Positions 28,610-39,924 are shown, counted from the stretch's first letter. The stretch is DNA of 64,000 bases from Hafnia psychrotolerans (GCF_014639435.1 NZ_BMFZ01000012.1:78797-142796); one strand, 5' to 3'. Translations and numbers: made by a program. Notes: generated from the letters alone by a model not told the origin.

Positions 28610-31600
28610 TTGAGGCGACTGCCCGGGATACTGCTAACCACATGTGCAACAATTGTCGTGATTGTTGCTTTGATTATCAGTGGCTTGCGTCTGGCTTTAC
28701 CTCAGCTTCATCGTTTCCAGCAGCAGTTGGTTGACCAGGTGCAGTCGATTAGCGGCGTGCCGATCACTCTCGACCAAATCAGCGGTAATTGGCAAATCTT
28801 TGGACCGACGCTGGAGTTGAAAAAACTCAGCGTGACCCTGCCTGATGCTTCAGTCAACGTAGAACGCGTCACACTGGCGCTCGATGTTTGGCAATCTTTG
28901 CTGCATATGCGCTGGCAGTTTCGTGATCTGACGTTCTACAATCTCGATCTCGATATCAACGCCACTTTTGGCGGCAACACCAAAGACAGCAAAGGTTTCG
29001 AAGCCAACCGTATCAGTGATATTTTTCTCAAACAGGTCGACCATTTTGACCTGCGCGACAGCCGTATCTCCTTTCTGACACCCTCCGGTCCACGCGCCGA
29101 TATTTCTATCCCACAACTGACCTGGTTGAACAGTCACAACCGCCATCGTGCTGAAGGATTGGTGAGTCTGTCGAGCTTTAACGGGCAGCACGGCGTCGTT
29201 CAACTGCGTATGGATCTTAACGACAATAAAGGCCTGCTCAATAACGGAAAGATTTATCTGCAGGCCGATAATATTGATATGAAACCCTGGTTCAGCCGCT
29301 GGTTGCGCAGTAACACCGGATTAGAAAGTGCTGATTTTAGCCTTGCGGCCTGGCTTACCGTACGCAATGGTGATATCGCCGCTGGCGACGCTTGGGTGAA
29401 AAAGGGGGCTGCGACATGGATAAGTGAGGGCCAGGACCACCGACTGGATGTTGAAAACCTGACGATGCACGGCAGTCGGCAGGGTAATGGCTGGCAAGTG
29501 GAGACTAAACAGCTCAACCTGAAAACGGACGGGCAGGCCTGGCCAAAAGGTACGCTTAGCGCACTCTATTTGCCTGAAAACAATGCGTTCCTTGGACCAT
29601 CGCAAAGTGAAGAACTACGCCTGCGCGGTACACAGTTACAGCTTGAACGGCTTGGCCCGATCATTCCAACCTTCTCATTCCTGACGCCGGAACTGCTTGA
29701 GCGTTGGCAGGATCTACAACCCCAAGGGATGGTCGATACGCTAGCCCTAGACATTCCGATCAATCAGCCCGATCACACTCGTTTTGATGCCAAATGGCAT
29801 GATGTCACCTGGCAGCGCTGGAAATTACTGCCGGGTATTAATCATTTCAGCGGCGCTTTAAAAGGCAGCGTACAGCGTGGTCAGATGACGGTGAATTTAC
29901 AGGACAGTACACTACCGTATGGCGAAATGTTTCGTGCACCGCTAGAAGTGAGTTCCGCACAAGGGACATTCGACTGGAGTAATGACAAAGACGGGTGGGG
30001 TTTGTGGGCTAAAGGTGTGGATGTCAAAGCCAACGCGCTTTGGGCACACGGCGACTTCCACTATAACCATCCCGCCAACGGCCAGCCATGGCTGAATATT
30101 CTGACCGGTATTCGTCTATACGATGCAGGCCAGGCTTGGCGATATTTCCCTGAAACCCTAATGGGTAAACATCTGGCAGACTACCTTTCCGGTGCGATTC
30201 AGGGCGGGCAGGTGGACAATGCGACGCTGACCTTTAACGGCAACCCGCAGGATTTCCCGTTCAAAAATAACGAAGGTCAATTCCAGGTTTGGGTGCCGTT
30301 GCGTCATTCGACCTTCCAGTTTCAGCCGGAGTGGCCAGCGTTGACCAATCTGGATATTGACCTCGACTTCCTCAATGACGGTCTGTTTATGAAGGCGGCC
30401 AATACTCAGTTGGGGAAAGTGGATGGCAACAACGTCGTCGCAAATATCCCTGACTATCTGAAAGAAAAACTGTTCATTGATGCTGATATCAAAGGTACGG
30501 GCAAAGATATTGGCGCCTACTTTATGGATACCCCGCTGAAAGACTCGCTGGGAGCCGCGTTAGACGAATTGCAGATCAGCGGCGATGTAAGTGGTCGCTT
30601 ACATTTAGGCATTCCACTCAATGGCGAAATGGTACGTGCCACGGGGGGCGTCAATCTCAACAATAACAGCCTGTTTATTAAGTCGTTGAACAGCACGATG
30701 GAACACCTCAGCGGGCAGTTCGCCTATGATAACGGCAATTTGCAAAGTAGCCAGCTCGCCGGCAACTGGTTCGGTCAGCCATTTAAAGCCCAGTTTAGCA
30801 CCCACGAACTGAAGGACGATTACACCATTAACGTCGGGTTGGAAGGGAACTGGCAACTGGCGAAAATTACCGGCACACCGGCTGTTGTTGCCAGCAAAAT
30901 CAGTGGCAGCGCTCCATGGAAAGGTGTTGTTGATATCTCTTTGCCGCATAAAGGCGAGCCAAACTACCGTGTTGCAATCAGTACGGATCTGAAGAATGTA
31001 AGTAGTCACTTACCCAGCCCGTTAGATAAAAAGGGCGGCCATGCTCTTCCCCTTAATGTCAATGTCAAAGGCGGGCTGCAAAGTTTTGATCTTAGCGGTG
31101 TATTAGGTGGGAAAGACCGCTTTAATAGTCGCTGGCTATTGGGTAAACAGTTGAAACTCGATCGCGCAGCCTGGCAGATGAATACCGCGAAGACGCCAGC
31201 GTTACCGCAAACCAGTAACCTCACGTTGCATCTACCGGCGCTAGATGGTGAAAGCTGGTTGGCGCTGATGTCATCGGATAGCGCCACCACCACCAAGGCC
31301 GGCAGTCGTGGCAAAGTGGCCAGCAAGGCACTTGCGCCCGAATTCAGCTTCCCGCATGAGATCACGTTGACCACGCCGCAACTGACGTTGGGCGGCCAGG
31401 TATGGAATGACCTGCTGCTACGCTCGACCCAAGGCAGCAACGGTATGAGCATTACGGCGATGGGTAAAGAGATCGACGGCACACTCATGATGAATGATGC
31501 TGGCCCGTGGAAAGCCGATTTACGTTACCTCTACTTTAACCCGCAGTGGACCGTGGCTGATGCGGCAAGCGGAGGTAAAACCTCATCTAATCCTTTTGCT

Positions 31601-32470
31601 GAAGACAATATCTCCTTCGCCAACTGGCCTGCCTTACAGCTCCGTTGCCAAGCGTGCTGGTTCCTCGGGCAGAATTTCCGTCGGGTGAATGCTGATCTGA
31701 TACCAGTGGGTAACCAGCTATCGCTGCGCAACGGCCTTATCGACACCGGCGTTGTACGCCTGGATGTGCAGGGTGACTGGAAGCAGAATGGCTCAGGACA
31801 AAGCACCGGCCTGAAAGGTAAACTGACGGGCAAAGATGTCGAAGTCGCCACCTCGTTCTTTGGTGTGACTACGCCGCTGCGCGGTGCGCCTTTTAACATC
31901 GATTTTGACTTGCACTGGAAATCCATACCCTGGAAACCGGATCTGAAAACCTTCAATGGCACGATGAAAACGGATCTCGGTAAAGGCGAAATTGCTGACC
32001 TCGGTGGCGGGCGTGCTGGTCAACTACTACGTCTTGTGAGCTTTGACGCTCTAATGCGTAAGTTACAACTAGATTTCAGCGATACTTTTGGCAAAAATTT
32101 CTATTTTGACTCGATCAAATCCACAGCATGGATTAAAGATGGCGTGATTCATACCGATGACCTGCTGGTTGACGGCCTGGCTGCTGATATCGCTATGACT
32201 GGCAGCGTTGATCTGGTTAACCAGCGTCTGAATATGGAAGCCGTGGTCGCCCCGGAAATTTCTGCCACGGTCGGTGTGGCAACAGCGTTCGCCATCAACC
32301 CCATTGTGGGGGCTGCGGTATTTGCTGCCAGTAAGGTACTGGCACCGTTGTGGAATAAAATTTCGCTGATCCGTTATCACATTGATGGCACCATCGCCGA
32401 GCCAAAAATTAATGAGGTTCTTCGCCAGCCAAGACCTGCAAAAGAACCCGCAGCCGCCGCTGCGCCCTGA
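28610..32470 (+). CDS. yhdP: YhdP, AsmA-like inner-membrane phospholipid transport protein
   Basis: The start is TTG 28610 (LRRLPGILL, aligned with MRRLPGILL of E. coli), supported by AAGGAG 6 bp upstream; the ATG at 28589 has no ribosome site. The product of 1286 residues has one membrane anchor (about 10-32) and a very long periplasmic repeating-beta-groove domain ending in a DUF3971/AsmA region (RGAPFNIDFDLHWKSIPWKP near 1085). With TamB and YdbH it forms a bridge for phospholipid flow to the outer membrane. It lies between rng and tldD. Confidence 0.95.
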   Translation: MRRLPGILLTTCATIVVIVALIISGLRLALPQLHRFQQQLVDQVQSISGVPITLDQISGNWQIFGPTLELKKLSVTLPDASVNVERVTLALDVWQSLLHMRWQFRDLTFYNLDLDINATFGGNTKDSKGFEANRISDIFLKQVDHFDLRDSRISFLTPSGPRADISIPQLTWLNSHNRHRAEGLVSLSSFNGQHGVVQLRMDLNDNKGLLNNGKIYLQADNIDMKPWFSRWLRSNTGLESADFSLAAWLTVRNGDIAAGDAWVKKGAATWISEGQDHRLDVENLTMHGSRQGNGWQVETKQLNLKTDGQAWPKGTLSALYLPENNAFLGPSQSEELRLRGTQLQLERLGPIIPTFSFLTPELLERWQDLQPQGMVDTLALDIPINQPDHTRFDAKWHDVTWQRWKLLPGINHFSGALKGSVQRGQMTVNLQDSTLPYGEMFRAPLEVSSAQGTFDWSNDKDGWGLWAKGVDVKANALWAHGDFHYNHPANGQPWLNILTGIRLYDAGQAWRYFPETLMGKHLADYLSGAIQGGQVDNATLTFNGNPQDFPFKNNEGQFQVWVPLRHSTFQFQPEWPALTNLDIDLDFLNDGLFMKAANTQLGKVDGNNVVANIPDYLKEKLFIDADIKGTGKDIGAYFMDTPLKDSLGAALDELQISGDVSGRLHLGIPLNGEMVRATGGVNLNNNSLFIKSLNSTMEHLSGQFAYDNGNLQSSQLAGNWFGQPFKAQFSTHELKDDYTINVGLEGNWQLAKITGTPAVVASKISGSAPWKGVVDISLPHKGEPNYRVAISTDLKNVSSHLPSPLDKKGGHALPLNVNVKGGLQSFDLSGVLGGKDRFNSRWLLGKQLKLDRAAWQMNTAKTPALPQTSNLTLHLPALDGESWLALMSSDSATTTKAGSRGKVASKALAPEFSFPHEITLTTPQLTLGGQVWNDLLLRSTQGSNGMSITAMGKEIDGTLMMNDAGPWKADLRYLYFNPQWTVADAASGGKTSSNPFAEDNISFANWPALQLRCQACWFLGQNFRRVNADLIPVGNQLSLRNGLIDTGVVRLDVQGDWKQNGSGQSTGLKGKLTGKDVEVATSFFGVTTPLRGAPFNIDFDLHWKSIPWKPDLKTFNGTMKTDLGKGEIADLGGGRAGQLLRLVSFDALMRKLQLDFSDTFGKNFYFDSIKSTAWIKDGVIHTDDLLVDGLAADIAMTGSVDLVNQRLNMEAVVAPEISATVGVATAFAINPIVGAAVFAASKVLAPLWNKISLIRYHIDGTIAEPKINEVLRQPRPAKEPAAAAAP

Positions 32471-32586
32471 AATACCTGTCATTACGGTATTGGCTATGTA
32501 TATCCCGTGTTACGATTATATTGTCTGGCCTGGAATGACGAATCTTCCGGCCAGAACAATTCATCCCCAAAGAGAGTGAAGAACTT

Positions 32587-34032
32587 ATGAGTTTGGCCTT
32601 AGTCAGTGAGCGGTTACTAACCGCTAATAATCTGAGTCATCAAGACCTGTTTGCTGTGTTAGGTCAACTGGCTGAACGCCGTCTCGACTATGCAGATCTC
32701 TTTTTTCAATCCAGTTTCCACGAGTCCTGGGTGATTGAAGACAGCATCATCAAAGATGGCTCTTACAATATTGATCAAGGTGTAGGCGTTCGTGCCGTCA
32801 GCGGCGAGAAAACCGGTTTCGCGTATGCAGACCAAATCACCCTGAATGCTTTGAATCAAAGTGCCTCAGCAGCGCGCAGCATTGTACGTGAACAAGGTAA
32901 CGGTAAAGTCCATACGCTGGGCGAAATTGGCTATCAGGCGCTTTACACGATCCTCGATCCACTTCAAAGCCTTTCACGTGAAGCGAAAATTGAATTGCTG
33001 CATTGTGTTGATCGCGTGGCACGAGCAACTGACAAGCGGGTGCAGGAAGTCAGTGCCAGCATCACTGGCGTGTATGAAAGTGTACTGGTTGCGGCCACTG
33101 ACGGTACGCTGGCGGCAGATATTCGTCCGTTGGTGCGGTTGTCCGTCAGCGTGCTGGTGGAAGATGATGGCCGCCGTGAGCGTGGCTCAAGCGGTGGCGG
33201 CGGACGTTTTGGTTACGACTACTTCCTCGAAAGCGTTGATGGTGAAGTGCGTGCGGAGGCCTACGCGCGTGATGCGGTGCGCATGGCACTGCTTAACCTG
33301 AGTGCGGTCGCGGCTCCGGCAGGTGGAATGCCTGTGGTGTTGGGGGCGGGTTGGCCCGGTGTTCTGCTGCATGAAGCGGTAGGTCACGGTCTGGAAGGCG
33401 ATTTTAACCGTCGTGGTACCTCGATGTTCAGCGGTCAGATGGGCCAGTTAGTGGCATCGGAGCTTTGTACCGTGGTGGATGATGGCACCATGCCAGGACG
33501 TCGTGGATCGCTCGCCATTGATGATGAAGGCGTACCGGGTCAGTACAACGTACTGATCGAAAACGGCGTGCTGAAAGGTTACATGCAGGACAAACTAAAC
33601 GCGCGTCTGATGGGTGTGCCACCCACCGGAAACGGCCGCCGAGAATCCTACGCGCATCTGCCGATGCCGCGGATGACCAACACTTACATGCTGGCGGGAA
33701 AATCCACACCGGAAGAGATCATCAGCAGCGTCGAATACGGCTTGTATGCGCCAAACTTTGGTGGTGGACAGGTAGACATTACCTCCGGAAAATTCGTTTT
33801 CTCAACCACTGAAGCTTATTTGATCGAAAAAGGTCGCATCACCAAACCAGTCAAAGGCGCGACACTGATAGGTTCAGGCATCGAAGCCATGCAGCAGATC
33901 TCCATGGTCGGCAACGATCTGGCGCTTGATAAAGGCGTCGGTGTCTGTGGAAAAGAGGGGCAGAGCCTACCAGTCGGCGTCGGCCAGCCAACGCTGAAGC
34001 TGGATAATATTACCGTGGGTGGCAGCGCGTAA
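32587..34032 (+). CDS. tldD: TldD metalloprotease subunit
   Basis: A 481-residue protein. The metal-binding motif [20 protein letters not shown] is at about residues 259-278, and a Cys-containing C-terminal region completes the site. TldD forms a heterodimer with TldE (PmbA, encoded at 39,925 here) and degrades unfolded peptides, matures microcin B17 and cleaves CcdA antitoxin. It has AAAGAGAG before ATG and follows yhdP by 116 bp. Confidence 0.97.
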   Translation: MSLALVSERLLTANNLSHQDLFAVLGQLAERRLDYADLFFQSSFHESWVIEDSIIKDGSYNIDQGVGVRAVSGEKTGFAYADQITLNALNQSASAARSIVREQGNGKVHTLGEIGYQALYTILDPLQSLSREAKIELLHCVDRVARATDKRVQEVSASITGVYESVLVAATDGTLAADIRPLVRLSVSVLVEDDGRRERGSSGGGGRFGYDYFLESVDGEVRAEAYARDAVRMALLNLSAVAAPAGGMPVVLGAGWPGVLLHEAVGHGLEGDFNRRGTSMFSGQMGQLVASELCTVVDDGTMPGRRGSLAIDDEGVPGQYNVLIENGVLKGYMQDKLNARLMGVPPTGNGRRESYAHLPMPRMTNTYMLAGKSTPEEIISSVEYGLYAPNFGGGQVDITSGKFVFSTTEAYLIEKGRITKPVKGATLIGSGIEAMQQISMVGNDLALDKGVGVCGKEGQSLPVGVGQPTLKLDNITVGGSA

Positions 34033-34078
34033 TCATCGTTTTTTCATCGACGTTGACGGGAACCTCAGGGTTCCCGTT

Positions 34079-35020
34079 TTATTTTGATGATTTCGGCCCC
34101 ATCGTCCCTTGCCTATACCCCTGATAAACTTTCCCAACCTGTTTAAAATATTCTGTCAGATAGTTAATACACACCTGCACTTTCAGCGGTATTTTGTCTT
34201 TTTCGGTATAGAGCGCATACACCGGACGTGGGTCGGACTGATAATTGCCGAACAGGATCTCCACGTCTCCGGCGTTGATTTCGTCAATGATCCACATTAG
34301 CGGCACATGCGCGATGCCGACTCCAGCTTTCAGCCAGCGAATTAAGGTCTGCGAATCATTGGTGACGAAACGTCCGTGTGGCGTAATGCGTGTCGTAATA
34401 CCTTCCGGTGCGATTAACTCAAAATCTCTGTCGGGTCGCACGCTGTATTCCAGCCATGAGAAGTTGACCATATCGGCTGGTTTGTCAGGTGTGCCGTGTT
34501 GGCTCAGATAGCTGCGCGCGGCGCAGACCACCATAGGCATTGACCCCAACCGCCTGGAGAACAAACTGGAGTCCTGGAGCGCACCAACGCGGATCACCAC
34601 GTCGAGGCCATCGGCAATCAGATCCGGCGCCGGAATGCCGGTAACCAGATTAACTTTCAGTCCAGGATACTCAACCAGCATCTCGGCGGTCATCGCGGCT
34701 AATACGTTTTGTGCCATTGTGGATGAACTACCGATGCGTAATGTGCCGGTTGGCGTGTTGTTGAAGGCATATAATTGTTCATGCACCTCGCGTACCTCCT
34801 GCAGCATTTTCAGGCATCCCTGATAATATATTTTACCGGCCTCGGTCAGGCCAATGCTGCGGGTGCTTCGGTTTAACAATTTGACTTGTAAGTCATTTTC
34901 TAGCTTTGAAACAGTCTGGCTGATGGCGGAAACGCTCAGGTCGAGGCGACGTGCAGCAGCGGTAAAAGAACCACTCTCCACCACCTGAGCGTAAATCGAC
35001 ATGCGTTTTAATCGGTCCAT
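34079..35020 (-). CDS. aaeR: LysR-family regulator of aromatic-acid efflux, AaeR
   Basis: The start is ATG 35020 (MDRLKRMSIYAQVVESGSFT), which aligns with E. coli AaeR; an extension of 11 residues to 35053 is unlikely. The protein is 313 residues with an N-terminal winged helix (AARRLDLSVSAISQTVSKLE, residues about 19-38) and a periplasmic-binding-like effector domain. It activates aaeXAB in the presence of aromatic carboxylic acids such as p-hydroxybenzoate. It is divergent from aaeX with 267 bp between them. Confidence 0.95.
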   Translation of the reverse strand: MDRLKRMSIYAQVVESGSFTAAARRLDLSVSAISQTVSKLENDLQVKLLNRSTRSIGLTEAGKIYYQGCLKMLQEVREVHEQLYAFNNTPTGTLRIGSSSTMAQNVLAAMTAEMLVEYPGLKVNLVTGIPAPDLIADGLDVVIRVGALQDSSLFSRRLGSMPMVVCAARSYLSQHGTPDKPADMVNFSWLEYSVRPDRDFELIAPEGITTRITPHGRFVTNDSQTLIRWLKAGVGIAHVPLMWIIDEINAGDVEILFGNYQSDPRPVYALYTEKDKIPLKVQVCINYLTEYFKQVGKVYQGYRQGTMGPKSSK

Positions 35021-35287
35021 TGTTAACTCTGGCTTAAAAGTGATTGTGGTCACAGAATGTTGATAACTTGATAATAAGCACGCTAATATACCCTTCTAGG
35101 TAATAAACCCCAGTTTCAGTATTGACTGGCGGTATCGCTACTTACCTTCGCACACTTCCCTGGCAAATCCATGGTGTCTTTTACCCTCTTCTGGCTCTCA
35201 GAATGAGACGATATTGTCTAAAATAATAAATCATGCGCGGACGTGGTGAGGGGCGATTTTCCGCTGCGCTACATTAAGGAATTATGC

Positions 35288-35491
35288 ATGAGTTTGCTTC
35301 CGGTTATGGTGATTTTCGGATTGTCGTTTCCTCCGGTATTTTTTGAAATCCTGCTGGCGCTGGTGATCTTTTTCCTGTTGCGGCGTCTATTACAGCCTAC
35401 CGGGATTTACGACGTTGTCTGGCATCCGGCGTTATTTAATACAGCCCTGTTTTGCTGTGTGTTTTACTTGATTTCTTGCTTCTTCATCTGA
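35288..35491 (+). CDS. aaeX: AaeX, small membrane protein of the aae operon
   Basis: The start ATG 35288 gives 67 residues, exactly the E. coli length; upstream in-frame codons are not used. It contains two membrane segments (about 7-27 and 48-65) and the motif [20 protein letters not shown]. Function is unknown; it is co-transcribed with aaeA and aaeB. The gap to aaeA is 7 bp. Confidence 0.94.
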   Translation: MSLLPVMVIFGLSFPPVFFEILLALVIFFLLRRLLQPTGIYDVVWHPALFNTALFCCVFYLISCFFI

Positions 35492-35498
35492 GGGTGTC

Positions 35499-36434
35499 GT
35501 GAAAAATTTTTCTATAAAAATAATGCGTTACGCAATAACGTTAATCCTTGTCGCCCTCGCTGTCGTCGCTATCTTCCAGGCATGGGCGTTCTATACCGAA
35601 TCACCCTGGACTCGCGATGCGAAATTCAGTGCTGATGTGGTCTCTATCGCCCCGGATGTCACGGGTCTTGTCACTGATGTGCCTATCGTTGATAACCAAC
35701 TGGTGAAAAAGGGCCAGATCCTGTTCAAGATTGATCAGCCGCGCTATCAACAGGCTTTGGATGAAGCCAATGCTGATGTTGCTTACTACCAGGCACTCGC
35801 TGCGGAGAAAAAACGCGAAGCGCGACGTCGTGAAAAACTTGGCGTGCAGGCCATGTCGCAGGAAGAAATTGATCAGGCTAATAACGTATTGCAAACCACA
35901 CAGCATCAACTGGCGAAGTCCCTGGCTGCACGCGATCTGGCGGAGCTTGATCTCCAGCGTACCGTGGTAACCGCGCCTGCTGAAGGCTGGGTGACCAACC
36001 TTAATGTGCACCCTGGAAACTATATCAATCGCGGTTCGACCGCCGTCGCACTGGTGAAGAAAAACACTTTTTATATTCTGGCGTATCTGGAAGAAACCAA
36101 ACTGTCAGGTCTGAAGAAAGGTGACCGGGCGGAAATCACACCACTGGGCAGTAACCGCATTATGCATGGCTCGGTCGACAGCATTGCCGCTGCGGTAACC
36201 AATAGCTCTTCTTCAGCCGCCACCAATGGCCTTGCAACCATCGACAGTAATCTTGAATGGGTAAGACTGGCACAACGTGTGCCGGTGAAAATCACCCTGG
36301 ATGACGTAGACCAGCAGCACCCGTATCCTGCGGGCACCACGGCGACCGTGGTGATCACCGGGGATCACGACAGACAGCATGAACATCAGTCAGGATTTAC
36401 CCGACTGTTGCGCCGTCTGCGTGAATTCGGCTAA
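35499..36434 (+). CDS. aaeA: Aromatic-acid efflux membrane-fusion protein
   Basis: The start is GTG 35499 with GAGG just upstream, giving 311 residues. It has an N-terminal membrane anchor (about 11-29), a lipoyl-like half ([20 protein letters not shown]), a coiled-coil hairpin (about 85-135), and a beta-barrel domain. It connects AaeB to the periplasm for export of p-hydroxybenzoic acid and related compounds, a relief valve for metabolic imbalance. Its GTG start may lower its level relative to its partner. Confidence 0.95.
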   Translation: MKNFSIKIMRYAITLILVALAVVAIFQAWAFYTESPWTRDAKFSADVVSIAPDVTGLVTDVPIVDNQLVKKGQILFKIDQPRYQQALDEANADVAYYQALAAEKKREARRREKLGVQAMSQEEIDQANNVLQTTQHQLAKSLAARDLAELDLQRTVVTAPAEGWVTNLNVHPGNYINRGSTAVALVKKNTFYILAYLEETKLSGLKKGDRAEITPLGSNRIMHGSVDSIAAAVTNSSSSAATNGLATIDSNLEWVRLAQRVPVKITLDDVDQQHPYPAGTTATVVITGDHDRQHEHQSGFTRLLRRLREFG

Positions 36435-36443
36435 GAGATCAAC

Positions 36444-38399
36444 ATGAACAGCCAACTCATTTCGCGCGTCAGATTCGGCTGCAAGCTGACATTCGCTATC
36501 CTCGGCGCGCTGATCCTCGGTTTCTATTTTCATTTGGAAACACCGCGCTGGTCAGCGATGACGGCTGCGATTGTGGTCTCTGGCCCCGCGATGGCCGCTG
36601 GCGGTGAGCCTTTTGCCGGTGCTATCCGTCATCGTGGTCTTCTGCGTGTTATCGGTACCTTCATCGGGTGTATCGCTGCGTTAGTGATCATCGTCGCCAC
36701 CGCTCGTGCGCCGGTAGTGATGTTACTTTTATGCTGCATCTGGGCTGGCGTCTGTACCTGGTGGTCTTCACTGGTCCGGGTTGAAAACTCTTATGCCTTG
36801 GGGTTGGCTGGTTATACCGCGCTAATTATCGTGGTGACTTCCGCCAGTACGCCACTGCAGACACCGCAGTTTGCCGTCGAGCGGTGCAGCGAGATTGTAT
36901 TGGGGATCTGCTGTGCCGTTGTCGCTGACCTGTTGTTTTCGCCACGGTCGATCAAATCTGATGTTGACCGTTCGGTCAGTCAGTTACTGCTCGACCAGTT
37001 CGCTCTGATGCGGTTGTGCGTCAATCAGGGCGAAAAGGAAGATATTGATAAATCGTGGAGCAATCTGATTAAGAGCACCACGGCACTTAACGGTATGCGC
37101 AGAAGCCTGATTATGGAGTCGTCACGTTGGCAGCGTGTTAATGAGCGGCTGAAAGCACTGCACAGCACATCGCTGAGTATGATCACGCAAGCTTGTGAAA
37201 CCTACCTTATCTTGCAAACTTCACCCGATCGTATTACATCCAATATTGAGGAACTGTTTGCCGAACCGGCAGAAACGCCAATTGAGGTCCATCGGCGTAT
37301 GAAACAGCTGCGTCAGGCGATCTCCTCAACGCGCAGCGACGAGATTTTGCTGACAATCAGCTCATGGATCGGCGGTGGGACGCGGGCGCTGCTCCTGGCA
37401 AAAGGTATTCAAACCAACTGCAGTATCAGTAGTGTGGAAAGTAACATTCTTAACAGTGAAGTCGTGGTGAAACCGGCTTCAGCTGAGCGGCATCACGCCA
37501 TGATCAACGGACTGCGAACTTTTGTTGCCAGTGCGGCCGGTTGTCTATTGTGGCTGTGGACCGGTTGGACCTCTGGCAGTGGCTGCGTGGTTATCATCGC
37601 AGTGGTGACTTCATTGGCGATGCGTACGCCCAATCCCAAAGGTATGGCGACTGATTTTATCGTCGGGATGCTGCTGGCCATTCCGGTCGGCTCGGTGTAC
37701 TTCATGCTGATTATGCCAGCGACTCAGCAAAGTCTGTTTCTGTTGTGTCTATCGTTGGGGATATTCACCTTCTTTATCGGCATTGAGGTGACCAAGCGAC
37801 GCCTTGGAATGCTCGGGCTACTGGTTGGGACAATCAATATTTTGGTGCTCAGTAATCCGATGAAATTCAATGTGGCCGCTTTTCTCGACAGCGCCACCGG
37901 TCAGGCCATTGGGACCATGATTGCGTTGGTTGTGCTGTTGTTGATCCGCGACAATTCGCGCGAAAGGACCGGCCGTACGCTGCTCAACCGTTTTATGAGT
38001 AGTGCGGTGTCGGCACTGACCACCAAGGTGTATCGCCGCCGTGAAAACCATCTGCCTGCGCTTTACCATCAGCTCAACCAGTTATTGGTAATGTTCCCGA
38101 ATGATATCGGCAAATACCGGTTAGCATTGATGCTGATCATCGCTCACCAGCGGATGAAAATGGCGGAAATTCCGGTCAGTGAGGAGCTTTCGACGTTCCA
38201 TAAAAAGATCCGTAATACTGCAGACCACGTGGTTTCTGCGGGCGACAGCAAGCGCCCATACTACTATCAGCGGCTGCTTGCAGAACTGAATGAGTACCAG
38301 CAAAAACTGGTCGAATACAATGCGCCACCCAAAGTGACCGAACCGGTAAAACGGCTGACTGAGATGTTGAAAAAGTATCAGCACGCCTTCTTAGCCTGA
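36444..38399 (+). CDS. aaeB: Aromatic-acid efflux inner-membrane transporter
   Basis: A 651-residue FUSC-family (DUF fusaric-acid resistance) transporter with two hydrophobic domains (about residues 10-170 and 365-505), each with about five or six membrane segments, separated by a cytosolic region and followed by a soluble tail. It works with AaeA to extrude aromatic carboxylic acids. It starts 9 bp after aaeA and ends at a strong terminator. Confidence 0.95.
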   Translation: MNSQLISRVRFGCKLTFAILGALILGFYFHLETPRWSAMTAAIVVSGPAMAAGGEPFAGAIRHRGLLRVIGTFIGCIAALVIIVATARAPVVMLLLCCIWAGVCTWWSSLVRVENSYALGLAGYTALIIVVTSASTPLQTPQFAVERCSEIVLGICCAVVADLLFSPRSIKSDVDRSVSQLLLDQFALMRLCVNQGEKEDIDKSWSNLIKSTTALNGMRRSLIMESSRWQRVNERLKALHSTSLSMITQACETYLILQTSPDRITSNIEELFAEPAETPIEVHRRMKQLRQAISSTRSDEILLTISSWIGGGTRALLLAKGIQTNCSISSVESNILNSEVVVKPASAERHHAMINGLRTFVASAAGCLLWLWTGWTSGSGCVVIIAVVTSLAMRTPNPKGMATDFIVGMLLAIPVGSVYFMLIMPATQQSLFLLCLSLGIFTFFIGIEVTKRRLGMLGLLVGTINILVLSNPMKFNVAAFLDSATGQAIGTMIALVVLLLIRDNSRERTGRTLLNRFMSSAVSALTTKVYRRRENHLPALYHQLNQLLVMFPNDIGKYRLALMLIIAHQRMKMAEIPVSEELSTFHKKIRNTADHVVSAGDSKRPYYYQRLLAELNEYQQKLVEYNAPPKVTEPVKRLTEMLKKYQHAFLA

Positions 38400-38414
38400 C
38401 TGTAAAGGCTGTGC

Positions 38415-38452
38415 GAAAAAAACCGTTGTCATTCAAGGCAGCGGTTTTTTTT
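38415..38452 (+). terminator. Terminator of the aae operon
   Basis: AAAAAACCGTTGTC pairs with GGCAGCGGTTTTTT across a 6-base loop (ATTCAA), including G-U pairs, and continues into a long T-run. Confidence 0.85.
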
Positions 38453-38529
38453 GTCTAAATGGCGATGAGCATGCTGTGCGGTAAGTGTTCAGCCCCCGAT
38501 TTTAGCCGCTATACTTAAGGTATTGGATA

Positions 38530-38783
38530 CATAACTATTCTTTCGCCATCCGCTGCCTGCAATGGTTTAGCAAAGAGGCGGAGTATGCCAATGGCGGCAT
38601 TATTTCATGGGTAAAAGAACGCGCGGGTTTTTTCCCGTTGTCGTGCTGGCGAAACAATCCGCCGTTACAATGGCGGTGTTGACCGCAGAACTGGCCTTGA
38701 TGAGTGACGGCCGCCGCGGCACAGACCGGGTACTTTTCGCCAGTGATGGCCAACACAACAGACAACGTGTTCGGGTGGAGTGA
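38530..38783 (+). pseudogene. Decayed barnase-like ribonuclease gene
   Basis: In the frame ending TGA 38783 the last residues include GRRGTDRVLFASDGQ, which resembles the C-terminal barnase motif with GRRNADRILYSSDG. Upstream, an alternative frame (38538 to about 38630) carries AIRCLQWFSKEAEYANGGII, suggesting a frameshift, and no full-length ORF exists. The relic sits directly before the barstar gene, the place of the ribonuclease in toxin-inhibitor pairs. It is too degraded for certainty; a 58-codon ORF from ATG 38607 could still be translated. Confidence 0.4.
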
Positions 38784-38788
38784 ATTCG

Positions 38789-39085
38789 ATGAGTAAAGTG
38801 GTCTTCGATTTTAATGACATCCCGGATTTAGCCACCTTTTATGGCGAGTTCGCACGTCAGTTTGCGCTGAGTGAAAGCTTTGGTGCCAATCTGGATGCGC
38901 TTTGGGATGAAGTCACCGGTGGAATAAAACTGCCGGTGGAAATAGATTTTGCCAATCTTTCAGCAGCGCGAAAACGGCGCTTTGGAGCGCTGATTTTGCT
39001 GTTTGAGGAAGCAGAAGAGGAACTGGACGGTGGATTGCGTTTTAACCTACTTGAAAAACCGGCCGGATATAAGCAGCAAGCTTAA
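38789..39085 (+). CDS. yhcO: Barstar-family ribonuclease inhibitor
   Basis: Start ATG 38789 with GGAG 8 bp upstream; the product of 98 residues begins MSKVVFDFNDIPDLATFYGE. The barstar fold is indicated by FGANLDALWDEVTGGIKLPV (the barnase-binding helix and loop with conserved Asp/Trp) and the acidic LLFEEAEEELDGGLRFNL end. Barstar binds and blocks barnase-type RNases in the cytosol. E. coli yhcO sits at the equivalent place after aaeB and is an orphan. The apparent barnase relic upstream suggests this copy now has only an immunity role, if any. Confidence 0.9.
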   Translation: MSKVVFDFNDIPDLATFYGEFARQFALSESFGANLDALWDEVTGGIKLPVEIDFANLSAARKRRFGALILLFEEAEEELDGGLRFNLLEKPAGYKQQA

Positions 39086-39100
39086 CCTGTCCTGAAAAAC

Positions 39101-39127
39101 AAAAACCACCGTAGTGTGCCACGGTGG
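39101..39127 (-). terminator. Terminator after darP
   Basis: CCACCGT (39106-39112) pairs with ACGGTGG (39121-39127); on the minus strand it is followed by GGTTTTTG. It lies 28 bp past the darP stop and between convergent yhcO and darP. Confidence 0.75.
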
Positions 39128-39154
39128 CTGCTGTCATTCACTGGGAACCGTGGA

Positions 39155-39706
39155 TCACATATCTTTGGTTTCGGCCAGCTCGCGCAGATATTGAAAAATC
39201 TGACGATAGGACTTCGGCGGCTTATTGGTCGCCTTCTCTTTTTGGGCATTGCGGATCAGCGCACGCAACTGCTGGCGATCGGCATCGGGATAGAGCTCCA
39301 GCACGGAAGGGATCACGTCATCTCCTTCTTCCACCAGACGGTCACGCAGCACTTCCAATTTATGGAACAGCGAAACCTGCTGGTTGTGACGATTCTTCAG
39401 TTTGTCCAGCGCTGTGGTGATAGGTTCGACATCGCGCGAGCGTAGCATTTTACCGATCAGTTGCATCTGACGGCGGCGGCCCTCTTTTTTGATCTTCTGC
39501 GCCAGATTGATTGCGTCACGCAAATCTTCGTCCAGCGGCAGTTTATCCAGCGAGTTCTTGCCTAAGTCGACCATCTCCTGACCCAGATCTTTCAGGGTTT
39601 CGGCGTCACGTTTAATTTCACTTTTACTGACCCAAATGATCTCATCATCTTCTTCGTTCTCGTTTTCCGGAACATCATCGGACCAGTCGTCAATTTTCTT
39701 TGTCAT
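39155..39706 (-). CDS. darP: 50S ribosomal-subunit assembly factor DarP (YjgA)
   Basis: A 183-residue, highly charged, helical protein. It starts with an acidic segment ([20 protein letters not shown]) and then the [20 protein letters not shown] helix typical of the family, ending [17 protein letters not shown]. It binds late 50S precursors. It is divergent from pmbA as in E. coli. Length matches the family. Confidence 0.96.
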   Translation of the reverse strand: MTKKIDDWSDDVPENENEEDDEIIWVSKSEIKRDAETLKDLGQEMVDLGKNSLDKLPLDEDLRDAINLAQKIKKEGRRRQMQLIGKMLRSRDVEPITTALDKLKNRHNQQVSLFHKLEVLRDRLVEEGDDVIPSVLELYPDADRQQLRALIRNAQKEKATNKPPKSYRQIFQYLRELAETKDM

Positions 39707-39924
39707 GGGGCGCTTTCTCTTTCCCGGGAATAGCCGTTGGGATATTCCTGTCAGCTTGATTGTGCTTTATTGCATGGCGGCATTATGCATGGTTATGCGG
39801 TAATCCTCCATGTTCTGTTGCAGATTAAGCCGTATAGGGCTGGCCTGAGTGCGAAATTCCCTCCGCTCTCTGTTAGACTCAGTGGCAACAACACCCCTTT
39901 TTTCTCATAAGTGATGGCAGGCTG

